The notes beneath the pieces are model-generated. The model searched no databases and had not been told where the DNA came from. It was given only the letters and a program-made list of their open reading frames with translations. The translations under genes were made by a program, and so were the position numbers. From assembly GCA_013399115.1 (NCBI GenBank), contig VXAA01003302.1, positions 422,743 through 486,742 on the forward strand: a stretch of 64,000 nucleotides of DNA, given 5' to 3'. Numbering within the stretch: the stretch's first letter is position 1; the number at the start of each line of letters is the position of its first letter. Of this stretch, positions 31,133 through 44,293 are shown piece after piece. The stretch comes from Anseranas semipalmata (lineage: Eukaryota > Chordata > Aves > Anseriformes > Anseranatidae).

Positions 31133-34100
31133 ACAAGAGACACAGACATAGCATAGACGTAAGTGAATCTTACAAAAGCTGTTTAAAAAGGACAAGGGGA
31201 AGCCAGTGATCAAAGCATGAGTAATGCCTTAGAAGATATAAGAAGCAATAATGAGATTCGAGATACTGTAATGTGTTTTGGATAAAGATGGGATAGGTTG
31301 CATGGGTTTGAAAGGGAAGATGCTACTTGGAGGTAACTGACCTTGTGGGGCTTCTGTAGTTTCCATAAGGTTCACATAAGCACCCAATATTTAGGAAAGT
31401 ATGCTGGTAAGATAATACAAATGTACAACTTAAGTTACAGATTCTATTTCACATTCTTTCAGCATGTTGTGATTCATAACATGCTGCACCACTTCATGAG
31501 CATTTGGTAACGGAGCACTAAAATAGCAACTTTTGGGTGCTTATCTGAACTAAACTTGTCTTTGAACCTTCTGAAGTTCACCCATAATTATAATCAGCCT
31601 TCTAGTTCTAAGCGTGTTGCCATCAGAATTTCAGCAATGAGGCTGGAAATACCATAGGCTGATGCTTTTCAGATCTGAATTGTAAGTTACAATTCAAGCA
31701 AATTACTTTTATGCTCTATTTTAGCAAATGCTCATCAAGAGGTGCAGCATATTATAGATGAAACACGCTGAAGTAACATAAAATCCCGATTAATATTTTT
31801 AAACTTCATAAAAAAAACGAACCCCCGGATTATCATAGTTTAATATGCATTATGAATGTATTTCCCATCTTATTATTATTTTTTACAGTATGGGCCAAAG
31901 TGCTAACTTTTGTTGGAGGCTTTCATTAGTGTTGATCATTAAGCACAGAGCAGCACAGCAAGTTGACTTTCACTCATATTACTGAGTTTTCATTGTGCTG
32001 TTTTGTTACAATTTATGATGATTATGATATAGGATGCTTAGATGTTACATAATTTGAAATGCCTACATGTAATTCTGCATGACACAACAGAAAGAGGCTC
32101 CATCATTGATAACACTTAGGCAAAAGGAAGATAATTTGATTTGCTGTTTTTTTTCTCTAGATGGGTTCAGCTTTGTTTAATTTACTGCAAATACAAGCAT
32201 CCGAATTCCAAACTGAAGTCATGGAGCCCTAAGATACACCGTTACAGGTTGTCATCTATCTTGTCTTGATCTTGTGAAAGGCCTCAGCTTCAGTTTATGT
32301 TTCCTGGAATTTTAAAACACTTTCCCTTGTTTCCTTTACAAATTAATAGTTATTAAATCCACACACTTGGAGACTGACTTTGAGATCATTGATTAATTTT
32401 CAGATTATGCTTTTTTTTCTTAGCTTCAGTAAATTATTCACACAAATTTAATGTTGACAAAAGTTATGTTAACCTCATCCTGTGTCCACCAACGAAGAAA
32501 AGGCTACCCTACTAATGGGTCACCTTATGTTGGTGGGTGGTGTGCATGTGTGCATATTAGTGTGTGAGGAAAAGCAGTATACTTTCTACTAGTGATCTTG
32601 GGCCTGACTTTCCCAGGGCAGTTTCTCATATGTTTTTCAGCCTGGTTTATTAAAAACAGCTGTTTAGAGATGTAATGGATAGGACAGTGGTAATAAGGAA
32701 ATACAAATCGATAATTATGAAACTGAGGCAGTACTAGGTATAGGGTTGATATGGAGAACAGAGAGCTTTGTGCACCTTAATAAGAATTTCTCTCTTACCT
32801 TTCCAAAATCAGCTGAAAATAAAGAAGACATAGCCATAGTGTTACATGGTCTAATTCCACTTCCATTTAATGAAATAATAGCAGATGAATTTTGCCATTT
32901 CATTTTAGCTATCTTGTTTTCAAATGACTGTTAATGTTATTTTTCATGTGCAGGGTGATGGAGAATGTACTTGAAAATCTACTCTTTCTTTTGAATGCAA
33001 TACACTAGGGGAAATTAACCTTTTAAATAAATGTGCAATTTATTTTAGAAGAAGAAAATTTAAAATTTCTTTTAAAAGAAATTACAAAAATGCATTCTTT
33101 AAGTTCTTGATTTATTATAAATTATTTCTACAAATTGATACATTGTGTTGCTTTAGTTTACAAGTCGTCTGTATTTTGCATAGTTTTCCATAAGGAAATA
33201 TTCTGTTGATCTTGGGATATTGTACATCTGTCCCTTGACAGAACTCTTCTCTGATTTAAGCAGAGGTTTTTGCTTGAATATTAATAGTGTGATACAGCCC
33301 ACAGTCATTTTGCATTTCTTTCATTTTGTCTTCAGAGATTTACTGAGACAAACTCCTGCTGAAATTAAGGTCTGAATAAGGACTAACAGACTATGTCAAT
33401 AATAATATCTAGTTTCAATATAGTGCTTTTCATCTTATCTCCATGTCATGGAGTGGGGAGATGAGCTAACTTGCTTAAAATCATTCTGCAAACAGGTGAA
33501 TGACTAGAATAGCTGTATTCATTAGTTCACACACTTTACTGATTATTTACTGGGAGAAATTGTTAAATGCTTTCATTGGAGATATGTTAGCCTGGCAATG
33601 AAATACATGTTTTAATTATTTCTTCCCCTTCTGTGTTAATATATAGATGGTGTATTTGTATAGGCATATCAAGAGTGAAATTCTGCAAGTAAAATCTGAA
33701 GCACAAACTAGAATTCTGGATTCAAATCACCCTGAAATGTAGATGTTTTCAAAATCCAGAGTGTTATCTAGATTTTACTTTTTTCTTCTCTCTTTCTTAG
33801 ACTGGTTGAAATCTTTATTTCCTAATGCACTTGAATTTTTGGTTTTCCAAAAATTGATCCAAACTTTGTAAAGTCAACACAGCTATTAATTTAAACATTT
33901 GGTTTTGATTCGATGCAAATAAACATAGGATCACAACTAGGATCATCACTGTCTGACACTTTTAATTACAATCCGACAATATAAGCCGTACATGAAACAG
34001 ATGAGCAAGTAAATCAGACAAAAAAGTAAAGAAGGCAGGTATATGACAGGAGCACCTCATACTGTGTCTGGAAGGAACTTATTTTAGGTTTTCACTTTGA

Positions 34101-36077
34101 AATCCATACTGGATTGAAGTTTAGAATCTTGGTTGAATTCAATGTGGTTTTGATTTAGTGTTGAATTTTAAAACAACTTCATGGTTATAAAATTTATAAT
34201 CTAATTAAAGAGATTTTTCAAAAATCTTTGTGATATCTTCTGTGCTTTCCCTGTTCTGTTTGATCTTTTAAACCATATACTTACTTGTGAATGTGTATCT
34301 TAATCTGAAAATGTTACCACCTGAGTGGCAAAAGTAGGTGTTTTATTCGGAGATTTAAGTAAATAAATATTTATACTATTTTCATTTCTTCAATGAAAAA
34401 TAAATTCTAATTTGTAAAGTAAGGTAGTTCTTACTTTGATAGCAGGTATATTTTACCTGTGGCAATATTTCTCCTAAAAATGCTCAGGAATGTCAGTTCT
34501 CTTCAGTTTTCATAGAGCCACCCACTAAATAGGAGTTGATGCATGAGTTAATATAACTAAATAGCTCAGGCCAAATAGTCAAACATTCAGTGGAAACTCC
34601 ACAAATCATCACTACTTATCATTTCAGACCATTCTAAGATGGTATGTTTTTAATGTTTTTTTAAAAAGATGGCTTGCTTCTACCAATCATGAAACTAAAT
34701 ACACAGTATATATCTATCCTGAATGGCACCAGCTGATTTTAAACTTGGAAAATAATTTTGTGTTATTCAATAAAAGCTTGTACTGTTGAACTGTTAACTG
34801 CAGCTACTAGGTAATAATGTATAAATCTGTTTCTATATGCAGTACAATGCAAGAAGCTGAATCTTAGGGAAAAACTTAACAGTTGTTCCAGTTGCGATAT
34901 GTAGAAAAGATAGCCTAGGTGCTAGATACTCATTCATTTCCTTAGATAAACAATTAATTTGCAGGGAGGGAGGGGGGGAGGCTAATAGCTTTAATTTACT
35001 CATACTGTCTTTTCCTTTTTGCTCTTTGTACCAGGATTCAGCCATAGAATCTATACAAGAATTATTTTGGGGTGCGATTTCAACAGAAGTTTAATAAAAT
35101 GCAATAGTAATGACTATCATAAGGTCATTTTAAAGATTTGAGCATTTATATATCAACTTTTCAAAAATACTTAAAAATAGAAAGTATTCATAAGCAGGTT
35201 GTGAAGTCTCACACAGATCTCAAAGTAATACAACAAAGATTATCATGCAGGTCACTTACTATAAAAGCAAATAATTTCTAATTCCATTCTGCATACGTAG
35301 CCTAAGCCTAGGGCAACTGAAGTGGATCATGCCCCACATTATGAATTTCAACCCTAGACATTTTTAGTAATGAATCTCTAATGTCAATAGATCTTGACTT
35401 AATTTAAATGAGTAAATGTGCAAAAACAAATGAGAAAATACTGTAGGTGAATAGATTATTTGAAAAACTGTTTAATGCTGACAGTGGAGGGAATTAGGAT
35501 AGTCTAAATCATTTATGAAATGCAACAAACCCAAAATGCTTAAAGGAAATATTTTAATATGTAAATACACATGCAGCGTTTTAGCATGTGTTATAGAACA
35601 TTGCAAGTAGTCTAAGCTCAGAAACCCTTTGGATTAATCTAAAGGAAACAAATCTTGCTGATTCATATTTCAAAGTTGAGTAACCTTTTACCATGATTTT
35701 TTGAGGCAGATAATGTTAGTGATGGAGATACTATAGTGCATCCTTTACAACAGACTACTTCTACAACAACACTAAAATTTACCAAGCACTAATCAAAAAA
35801 AACAGCTATGACAAAACAATACTTGCATAGCAGGTGTGGAAAAACACATTTTTGTAGTCAACAATTTGATGCTTCCTGAAATGTTGTGGCAGAATATTCT
35901 GAAATAGAATATGGTGGCTTTGAAATTCCTCCGTAATATTTTACAGCCCGCTAGACTTAACTCTCCAGCGCAATTCTTATTGTGTGTTCAAAACAAATTT
36001 CTATATATATGTGCGTGAGGACTGGAAGCAATTTTAGGCTGTTACTCTGATCAACTCGCTTCTGCCTTCTTTCCTAG

Positions 36078-36251
<174 letters not shown>

Positions 36252-36739
36252 TAGAAAATTGAAGTCCTTATGAGCAACTATAAGAGTTCAAAAGAAGAGA
36301 TATTAATTCAGAATACATTAGCATCCTAATGGAAGTGCCCTACAGAATTTATTTAACAATTATTATGTATATATAATTTAATAAAATATTTATCCTTTCT
36401 TTAAAATTCTATATCCTGGATTAAAAAACGCCTGTTACATATTCTATGTTTATTTTCTGAGTCATTTCTGTAAAAACTCTTGTTAGTTTCAACTTTATTA
36501 AATTTTATAGCACTCTTCCAAAAATGGTTGTTACAACTCTAGGTCTGTCATGGACTCTGAAAATGTATGTCATAGCTCTAGAGCCTGAATTCTGCTAATT
36601 TGTTAGAAGATAAACGAATCTTTATTCTTCAGACACTGGGTGAATCGTACAAGCATATAGGAAAAAAGTTGCCTTACCAGAAGGGTTTTCTAAACACCCC
36701 TATTTCTCAGTGACCAATCTATTCTGACTTTTAAGTATA

Positions 36740-37153
36740 ATAGAATCACAGAATGGTTTGAGTTGGAAGGGACCTTAAAGATCACCTGGTTCCAACCCCC
36801 CTGCCATGGGCAGGGACACCTCCCACTAGACCAGATTGCACAAAACTCCGTCCAGCCTGGCCTTGAACGCTTCCAGGGATGGGGCATCCACAGCTTCTCT
36901 GGTCAACCTGTTCCAGTGCCTCACCACCCTCAGAGTGAAGAATTTCTTCCTAAAATCTAATCTAAATCTGTCCTCTTTTAGTTTAAAGCCGTTCCTACCA
37001 CTACAATCCCTGACAGAGTTCCTCCTCAGCTTTCCTGTAGGCCCCCTTTAGGTACTGGAAGGCCTCTGTAAGGTCTCCGTGGAGCCTTCTCTTCTTCAGG
37101 CTGAACAACCCCAACTCCCTCAGCCTGTCTTCTCAGGAGAGGTGTTCCAGCCT
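36740..37153 (-). mobile_element. CR1 LINE, 5'-truncated, antisense to gene
   Basis: About 410 bases reading as the reverse complement of a CR1 3' end. It starts with the inverted tail (tagaatcacagaatggtt) and continues through the inverted 3' untranslated region and the end of ORF2, stopping near CTCAGCCTGTCTTCTCAGGA. Open frames in either direction (for example 37026-37343) are remnants of it or chance. Boundaries are good at the left (tail) and approximate at the right. Confidence 0.95.
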
Positions 37154-38338
37154 TAATAGCGTTATACTTGCGTAACTGTGTAGCTTTAAAGAACTTTGCT
37201 GTGCAGTCTGATAAACTATCCTGCCTAACAGAAAAGTACCAAAAGTCAGTGTTGCAATAGATAAGCCTAGTGCTACTGTATCTGTCTGAACATGTGAATT
37301 TTGATTTTAAAAACATTAAATGTATTTCAGTAGTTTCAGACAAGGTTCTGAAAATAAGTTTTAGATCAAGAGTAGTAAGAGAGCATTTCTCAGTTGCAAG
37401 GGAAAATCTGTACAGATCTTAGATGAGAGAAAAAATATTTTAATCATTAGTTTACAAGATATGTACTAGAAAAAAGTTAATACCACATATGCCTGTTTCC
37501 AAGATAATATGATACATTTTATGCAGGTTTTTAGAAAATGATGAGAGCTTATTATATTTAAACAATTTTCCATATCTCTTTGAGTGTTGCTGCATCTGTT
37601 ACTAAGATTTACTGCTCCAGATTGGATGTTTTCCAAACAACCACTACTGTCATCTATTCTCTGTTCTGATTCTTGCCATACTAGCTGGGCTGGTTTCAAC
37701 AAAGATTACACTGCATTTTGACTTGCAATCTAATGTTTAAATAGAATGAAAGCTTTTGGGCAGCTGTCACAGTTTATTAATCCTTGGTGATGGCTTCATT
37801 CAGGGCCCATGACCTAGCGCCATTCTAATGGCTTTTCCATGCTGAGTTTGGAAATATTGGTAAACCATGTTAAATAAATTTATTGAAGGGGTCATTAAAA
37901 AAATAGAGTGCTTACAGTTAGCCAATGAAAATAGAGACACCTTCACATTTTACCAAAAATGTTACCTTTTATTAGAGTAATAGAAAATGCTAGGAGCTTT
38001 ATTCTTAGATCAACAGTCTAGGTTTATTTTGGAACCACCACTCCTTGTCAATGACAAGGAGCAATTTACCTCAATTTGTATTTTTTGAACCATTTAAACT
38101 ACAGTGAACAAGTCAAGATGCTATAAGACAGTGTTGCTGTGTCCATTTGCCAGAGGCTCAATTTGCTCTCTACAAAACATCTCTAGTCATCAGTATCTTC
38201 TTCCCTTGTTATATTTTAGAGAGAAATGTGAGAATTGGTATTTTACAAAGCTAAACTGTTCATGCCCTCAAACAGCAGAGAATTGCAACTATAAACTTCA
38301 ACTTCAAAGGTTCCTGTAAATTAATAATTTGTGATAGC

Positions 38339-38351
38339 AAAAAAAAAAAAA
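38339..38351. repeat. Poly-A tract
   Basis: Thirteen A in a row, intronic. It is not obviously attached to a recognisable retroposon. Confidence 0.85.
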
Positions 38352-38439
38352 CAGAAAACACGGTTCTTTCCAAATATGTAATTCTCTTCACCACATGCTA
38401 AAGAGAAAATAATAGGTTACAATTCTGTAACACATTATT

Positions 38440-38575
38440 TTTATTATTATTATAACATTTATATAGCAGTCATGCTTAAAGGCCACAACCAAATTAGGCT
38501 CTATTTTGCTGGGCTCTGTCCAAATACATAATAAATGACATTCCCTGCTCTAAAGGCCTAGCAAGATCGCAGAGT
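38440..38575. repeat. Old interspersed repeat fragment of amniote type
   Basis: An ATT-rich lead (TTATTATTATTAT) is followed by GGCTCTATTTTGCTGGGCTC, then tgtccaaatacataataaa and cattccctgctctaaaggcc. This order resembles a diverged copy of a widespread interspersed repeat seen in turtle, crocodile and bird genomes, with phrases of the type 'ccccattgtgctaggcgctg' and 'acagtccctgccccaaa'. I recall the pattern but cannot name the family with confidence. A repeat-library search would settle it. Confidence 0.55.
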
Positions 38576-38790
38576 ACTCTATCATATTTGGAGGGTCAAT
38601 TTCTGCTTTTAGTTACACCGATGTAAATTCTGTGTATCTGTTAACTGAAAGCACAATTTGATAGAGTGTGCATTAATATCTTATTGGCAGAGTTAGGAGG
38701 GATTTCTACAATTAAAATTGTCTAACACTCTATTATAAGACCTTCTTTTAGTTGCTTATATAAACCTGCCAAACTTTAACTCTTTGGATT

Positions 38791-38822
38791 GAAATTTTCC
38801 GCAGTAGAAATTTTCCGCAGTA
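38791..38822. repeat. Perfect 16-base tandem duplication
   Basis: The unit GAAATTTTCCGCAGTA occurs twice in direct succession with no mismatch. It is intronic and of no known function. Confidence 0.95.
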
Positions 38823-38910
38823 GATGTCTGCCTAAGCCTGAAGGTTTTTAGAGTGTTTTCTGTAAAAGGTATTCATCTGTTTCTTCATACGAGGAAAAAG
38901 AATAGTGTTT

Positions 38911-38930
38911 TTTGTTGTTGTTGTTGTTTT
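38911..38930. repeat. (GTT)n short repeat
   Basis: About five GTT units flanked by T runs, intronic. Confidence 0.85.
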
Positions 38931-39847
38931 GGTTTTTTTGTATATCTGTTCTGTTTTGAAGTTTTAACACCTTCATGCTTTGGTGAAGGAGTTTGCATAT
39001 TGTTTGGGTTCAGAAAGGTATGCTTTTTCAAAATCTTGTAGTAATCATTTTAAGTATAGGTGAAGCTTCTCTTTGGTCATGAATATCAAGAGATGTGTTT
39101 ATGAGGGTAAACTGAGAGATCTAAAAGGACTCTGGTGAGGAAATACTGCATGTGAAACAAAAAAGACAAAATGCATAGCATCATTTATTTTTGTCTTTGA
39201 ATTTAAAGGAATAAAAAAGTAACCTTTTCTAACATCATTGTATAAACCCATATGTAAGCAAGTAAACAAGGGACAAACATGCAAAAAGTGAAGACATCGT
39301 GTGCTCAGAGAACAGTTTAAACAGCTGGATTATGTGGTGATCTAAATTCAAGTTAATGTTAGACATCAAGTTTCTTTGCAAAATAATTGGAGAAATACTG
39401 ATTGAAAATCCCTTGTTACAGTTGAGATGGCAAACTTAAACTGAATTCACCTTTATTTTCTGTGAAAAATTAAATAATTCTTTCTCACTATCACAGTACT
39501 TGCACTATGAGTTTTCAAAAAGCATATTATTGTAAATACCTAAAATTCTTATAAAAGTGATCTCAAATGTGCCACAATGCCATATTTTCTTTCATTGTTA
39601 ATGATCTTTATAAGAATCCCAGACTGTTCACATTACTTAGAGTTAAAATTTTGTGCATATTTAATATGCATTGAAATGCATCACTACTGTCTTTCTGACT
39701 GAACTAATTGAAAGTTACTTTTTCAGTGGGAGAGAAGAATTAACACTTCAGTTCTAAACCATTAATAAAGGATTTTACATCTAAAATAGCTGTCACCTCG
39801 TCTTTTTGCTTCATATACTGTTTACTCAGTAGTCTTTACCTAGAGTA

Positions 39848-39972
39848 GAATCATGGACTCATAGAATGGTTTGGGTTGGAAGGGACCTTAAAGATCACCT
39901 GGTTCCAACCCCCCTGCCATGGGCAGGGACACCTTTCACTAGACCAGACTGCTCAAAGCCCCATCCAACCTT
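39848..39972 (-). mobile_element. CR1 LINE, very short 3' end, antisense
   Basis: About 125 bases of inverted CR1 tail: the ATAGAATGGTTTGGGTTGGA segment, GATCACCTGGTTCCAACCCC and the following MGR-like 'catgggcagggacacc' block. It then breaks off after CCATCCAACC. It is nearly identical over this length to the copy at 36740, so it belongs to the same or a close subfamily. Confidence 0.93.
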
Positions 39973-41197
39973 ATGGGGTTATTATAATTCATGAAGGAAA
40001 CATATTTCTATAATCCCATTATAGAAATAAATTATAAGAAATAATTAATCATATAATATAATATTGATATATATTTAATATAATAAATTATAGAAAAAAT
40101 ATTAGAAAAAATGAGATTTGGGCCATTTTGAATTAATCTGACAGAGATTCTATGCATCACTTGCCACTGGTGAAAAGCAAATTTGCACTACATAAAAAGA
40201 GACACCAAAGTGTACAGTAAGTCTTCAGATTTAACTTCAGTAGTGGAGGAAAAACTGCACTGAAGGAGTTTTTACAGGGAAAATGGGAATGTGGAAGAAA
40301 GAAATGTTTGGGTGACAGAGTACAGGGATTTTACATCAGCTTGGAAAAATAAAGCTGGTAAAATGCACCTGCATATTGTGTACAATCACAACAGCACAGA
40401 GTTAGGTTATTTGCATGTTCTGTTTGTACACAGATCATATTCAATTTGGTTTAACTTTAACTGTGTCTTTCATTTATAAATCTTGATTTTGACATGTTTG
40501 TAATATTTCTATAATGTATTTTTTTAATGTAATTTATTAGCATACATTTTTACTCTGAGAAGCATTTTAATTTTTAGCAGTTGACTTTAGCATTACATAA
40601 TTATTCATGTACTGCTGTGGCCTCTGAAATAGAATGCTGCTAGGTGATTATTGTCTTTAGTTAATGAAATCATTATCACTTAGTTTATCACCATAATGAG
40701 AAGAAAACCAGAAAATTTTAATCCTTCATACATAATTCACATAAATTCACTTTATTCGCCATCATAATTGCACCACTAGAGGTATTGCAAAACACTGCCT
40801 TATGGATATAGCTATAATAGCTGAAAGTAGGTGTTCACTATATGAACTGCATTATGTGTTACACAGACATTCAGTGATAGTCTTGATTTTAAGAGAAGCT
40901 CCATATTAAGGGTACTTTCCTCTACTAGATGCCTGCTTATTGGCAGAAACCTCCGAGGTGTAAATTTAGAACTGCAAGAAGGATAAACCCTCTTTTGCTC
41001 AGTAGAACACCATGAAACCTTGTGTCCTTGATTTTTTTTTTTCTTAAAAAACACGTGGTGGGTTGACCCCTGCTGACAGCTAAACACCCACCCACTTTCT
41101 TTCTCACTCCCCCACAGCAGGATGGAGGACAGAATCAGAAAGGTAAAAACAAGAAAAACTCAACTGTCAAGATGGAGGCAGTTTAGTAAGTGAAGGG

Positions 41198-41213
41198 AAA
41201 AAAAAAAAAAAAA
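41198..41213. repeat. Poly-A tract inside the LTR
   Basis: Sixteen A in a row within the antisense LTR. Confidence 0.9.
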
Positions 41214-41254
41214 GGAAAAACCAAACACCCACAAGTGATGCAAAAGCAATCAAT

Positions 41255-41341
41255 CCCCCCCCCCCTTCTATCAGCAGACCAATGCCCAGCCGGTCTCTAA
41301 GCAACAACTGGTTTGGAAAGACTCTCCCCCCCCCCGCCCCC
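41255..41341. repeat. Two C-rich runs inside the LTR
   Basis: Eleven C at 41255-41265 and a C run broken by one G at 41326-41341. On the minus strand these are G runs. Such tracts are prone to length errors in assemblies. Confidence 0.9.
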
Positions 41342-42450
41342 AGTGTAATTGCTGAGCATGATGCCAGTTTTATTGTTGAGCAAGATGTTCTGGTGTATGG
41401 GATATCCTTTTGCCAGTTCAGGTCAGCTGTGCTGGCTCTGACCCCTCTTGCTCACCCCCAGCCTCCTCTCTGGAGGAGCAAAGTGAGAAACAGAGAAAGC
41501 CTTGAGGCTGTGCTGGCACTGTTCATCAAACCGTGGTGTGTTATCAACGCTGTTTGGTCACAGATCTAAAACATAGCACCATACGAGCTGAGATGAAGAA
41601 AACTGTCCCAACCAGAACTGGTAGAAAAGACAATGCATTTTGAATTTGGGATTTGAGATATTCCACTTTATACGCCTTCTGTAGATATATGAATGCGGTT
41701 TTTTGTTTCTCCAACTAATAGAGGATGAGGTTTATAAACAGAAAAGTGCTGGATTGTAACAGCTGTGCTTTAAAATAGGTTCAGGTACAGCACAAACAGA
41801 GAAAAAAGAGGTCATGAAGAATAAAAATGTATTGAGAGAAGAAGCAAGAATTATAGAAAAATGGTGCTAGAGAGATTTCACTTATTAATGTTAGGTGGTA
41901 GCATGTGTTTTTTATGCAAAACTACTTTGTATCTAGGTGCATTTGCTGATGATAAGCTACATAAATTGTTTTAATGTTCATTCTTTAGAGCTACACGCAT
42001 AGACTCTTCTGACTTGCCTGAGACTCGAAGTACCTTTGTATTCAAAGTGAAATTTCTGATGAAAAACTAAGGATTTTTATTCATTTTCATTGACTAACAC
42101 TATTTATAATCCTTTTATATATCAAACTTCTATTAATTCCTCTTTTCTGAATAATGACTGAAAGTTAAATTGTCTTTTCAGTTGCTTTCATAAAAATCCA
42201 GAGTAATTCCAGTAATTGTCAATGGCTGCATTTGCTATGTCCCACATTGCTGGGACTGAGGCTTTAGGTGAGCCTTAGGACTCAGGAGAAGAGAAAACTT
42301 GTTTTTACTGTACCAGTTAATATAAACTCCACAGCAAGTCTTCCTATAGTGCTTATGGGCTGGACACAGATGTGTCTGTCTCTCTGTGTTTTCTGTGTAT
42401 GTCTCAGTGCATTTTTGGCAAATTCATATGGTTGAACGCAGCAGTTAACT

Positions 42451-42477
42451 GTTTTTTTTTGTTTGTTTGTTTGTTTT
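42451..42477. repeat. (TTTG)n short repeat
   Basis: A T run followed by four GTTT units, intronic. Confidence 0.88.
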
Positions 42478-43431
42478 CTGGAAGGAGTTAATATTGTGTC
42501 TGTTATGGGACTTCAAGGCGGTTAAGCAACAGATGCTCACCTTTTGGAACTGAAATGTGCAAATTCAGGACACATAAACCTGAGGCCATGCTCTATTCTG
42601 TTGCCCAACATAATAATTGCAGGAATGATTTATTTAATTGAACTGTTCTAGATTTTCAGTGATACACCAGAATGTGGATCAAACTGTGGGCTCCTGGATT
42701 GTTTCCCAAATGGTTTAAAAAAGGTTGCTGACTTAGAAAATGATGAACTTACTTTTACAATATCAATTTATTTGAATTGTCGGTTATTTTTTATGTCCAA
42801 TGTAAGTAACAATATTGCAAAGGTTCAGCATTTGCATGAAAAAAGTACATATGTTCATTCTGCCCCTGAACAAATAGACAATTGTAATGATTTTCTGTAC
42901 CATGTCTAATGCCTTGGCACTACTTTTATTATGTCTGTAGCGTTAGTATAAATGAAATACTGCAACAGATTCTTCCTCCATTGTAACCTTGCCCAGATTT
43001 TCTGTTTTAAAATGTAAGGAAATACCTTCTTAAAAATACTATTGGGGGGAATTTTTCATTTTGCATAATGAAGCCCCTACATGAATCCTAAGCAGAGGGC
43101 GTTTAGTTTAATCTTAGAAATGGATCCTGGTGTTTGAAAAGAATTTAACTTGTGGTTCCTTTAATGTGAAACATTAAGGAGGATGTATGAGGAAAAAGAA
43201 AATCTTCATATTTAAGCTTGCTTAAACTTCTGGTGTGTGTTAGAGACTTGTAATTCAGGGCTTAGTGAAGACAATTAACAAATCACACACACCCTCACCA
43301 GTGTCTAAACATGGCTAGAAAAAGTAAAATGTTGGTGTTGTTATCTGTACAGAGAATGCTAATGCCTATAATTGGTCATTGCCTGACACTTATATTTTTT
43401 CTGGCCTGATAACTGTCAGCCTGGAGGCTAA

Positions 43432-43626
<195 letters not shown>

Positions 43627-44215
43627 TAAGTAGCTAAAGTAAGCTGGAGCCAACAAAAAGACACAGTTGGAATTTATTCAAAACTGTGGTTTCACATGTT
43701 ATCTGTAAAAATGTTTTGCTAGTTTGCCAGAGTTTGTCTTCAAAATAGCAGACAGACACAGTTAAGCAGGAGAAGCTCACTAGACGTACTTTTAACAGTT
43801 TTTAATTTATCTATTATGTATGTACTGAAAAAATTGCTGGATTTATATTTAATAGTAACTAGAACAGTTTTCTTTCTGAAACTTCTTTTTATGCAAAATA
43901 TATTCAAATTATGATTTAGATTTCTTTCTTCTTTATTCATATTATCTCTGATGCTAGTCTAGGATATAATTATTGCCAGTTATTCATTAAGAAAGCGACA
44001 TTATTTGCAAGATTTTGCATTCAACAGTTTACATATAAGCATACATGTAATTAGTAATATTACTGAGCGCACAGTACATTTATATTCTGTCACATTTAAC
44101 ACTTAGTTGTGACTTCCCACTGACTCTTAAAACAATTGAGCTACTTCTCTCCCTGCCACCACTCCCTATTGGTCCATCTACTCTCTATCAAGAGGGGCCA
44201 GCTCCTCCACTACAG

Positions 44216-44293
44216 CTCGGTCTATTCTATGTATCTGGTAGCATCTGTCTGCTTCCCAATGTCCTCAACACTGTTCCAGAGAAGGTCTGTCAG
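44216..44293 (+). other. Possible 78-base cassette exon (unproven)
   Basis: A CTACAG acceptor-like site is followed by 78 bases and then CAG|GTAAGTG, a perfect match to the 5' splice-site consensus. In the frame required by the preceding exon (phase 2), the segment reads SVYSMYLVASVCFPMSSTLF and five further residues without a stop. It finishes in phase 2, so inclusion would add 26 residues to the TSP1 repeat and keep the ADAMTS6 frame. The acceptor's pyrimidine tract is weak and I know of no such exon in ADAMTS6. Chance is a real possibility. Confidence 0.2.

Larger units (their letters stand above)
25599..36077 (+). other. ADAMTS6: Intron, 10.5 kb, phase 0
   Basis: Starts gtaaga and ends ttcctag. 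No transposon recognised across the whole intron. A phrase beginning TTAATCCTTATGCTG occurs at about 25609 and again at about 25750, with similar following sequence, suggesting an old local duplication of about 140 bases. A T run lies at 30920-30935, a pyrimidine-rich stretch at 31092-31132, and a small G-rich run at 34964-34980. A strong isolated acceptor-like site at 32148-32160 leads to 23 codons and then a stop, with no good donor. Confidence 0.85.
41053..41622 (-). mobile_element. LTR of an endogenous retrovirus (solo), antisense to gene
   Basis: About 570 bases matching from memory the pattern of a bird LTR: GGTGGGTTGACCCC at the left, a block with 'caagatggaggcagtttag', then GGTCAGCTGTGCTGGCTCTG, TGTTATCAACGCTGTTTGGT and a right end with ATAGCACCATACGAGCT. 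By comparison with that pattern the LTR's own sense is the minus strand. No internal gag/pol/env sequence or second LTR is beside it, so it looks like a solo LTR. It has accumulated an A run and two C runs. Target-site duplications are not evident and the ends are approximate. I do not assign the retroviral class. Confidence 0.8.

Noticed and set aside
32148..32250. Strong acceptor-like TTTTTTTTCTCTAG followed by an open frame starting ATGGGTTCAG
   Set aside because: In the phase of this intron a stop occurs after 23 codons and the only nearby donor candidate (cag|gttgtc) is poor. Probably a pseudo-acceptor.
36690..37343. Overlapping open frames on both strands
   Set aside because: All lie in or beside the inverted CR1 copy at 36740-37153. 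Not independent genes.
41282..41569. 95-codon + frame
   Set aside because: Falls inside the antisense LTR, in the non-coding LTR and against its direction.
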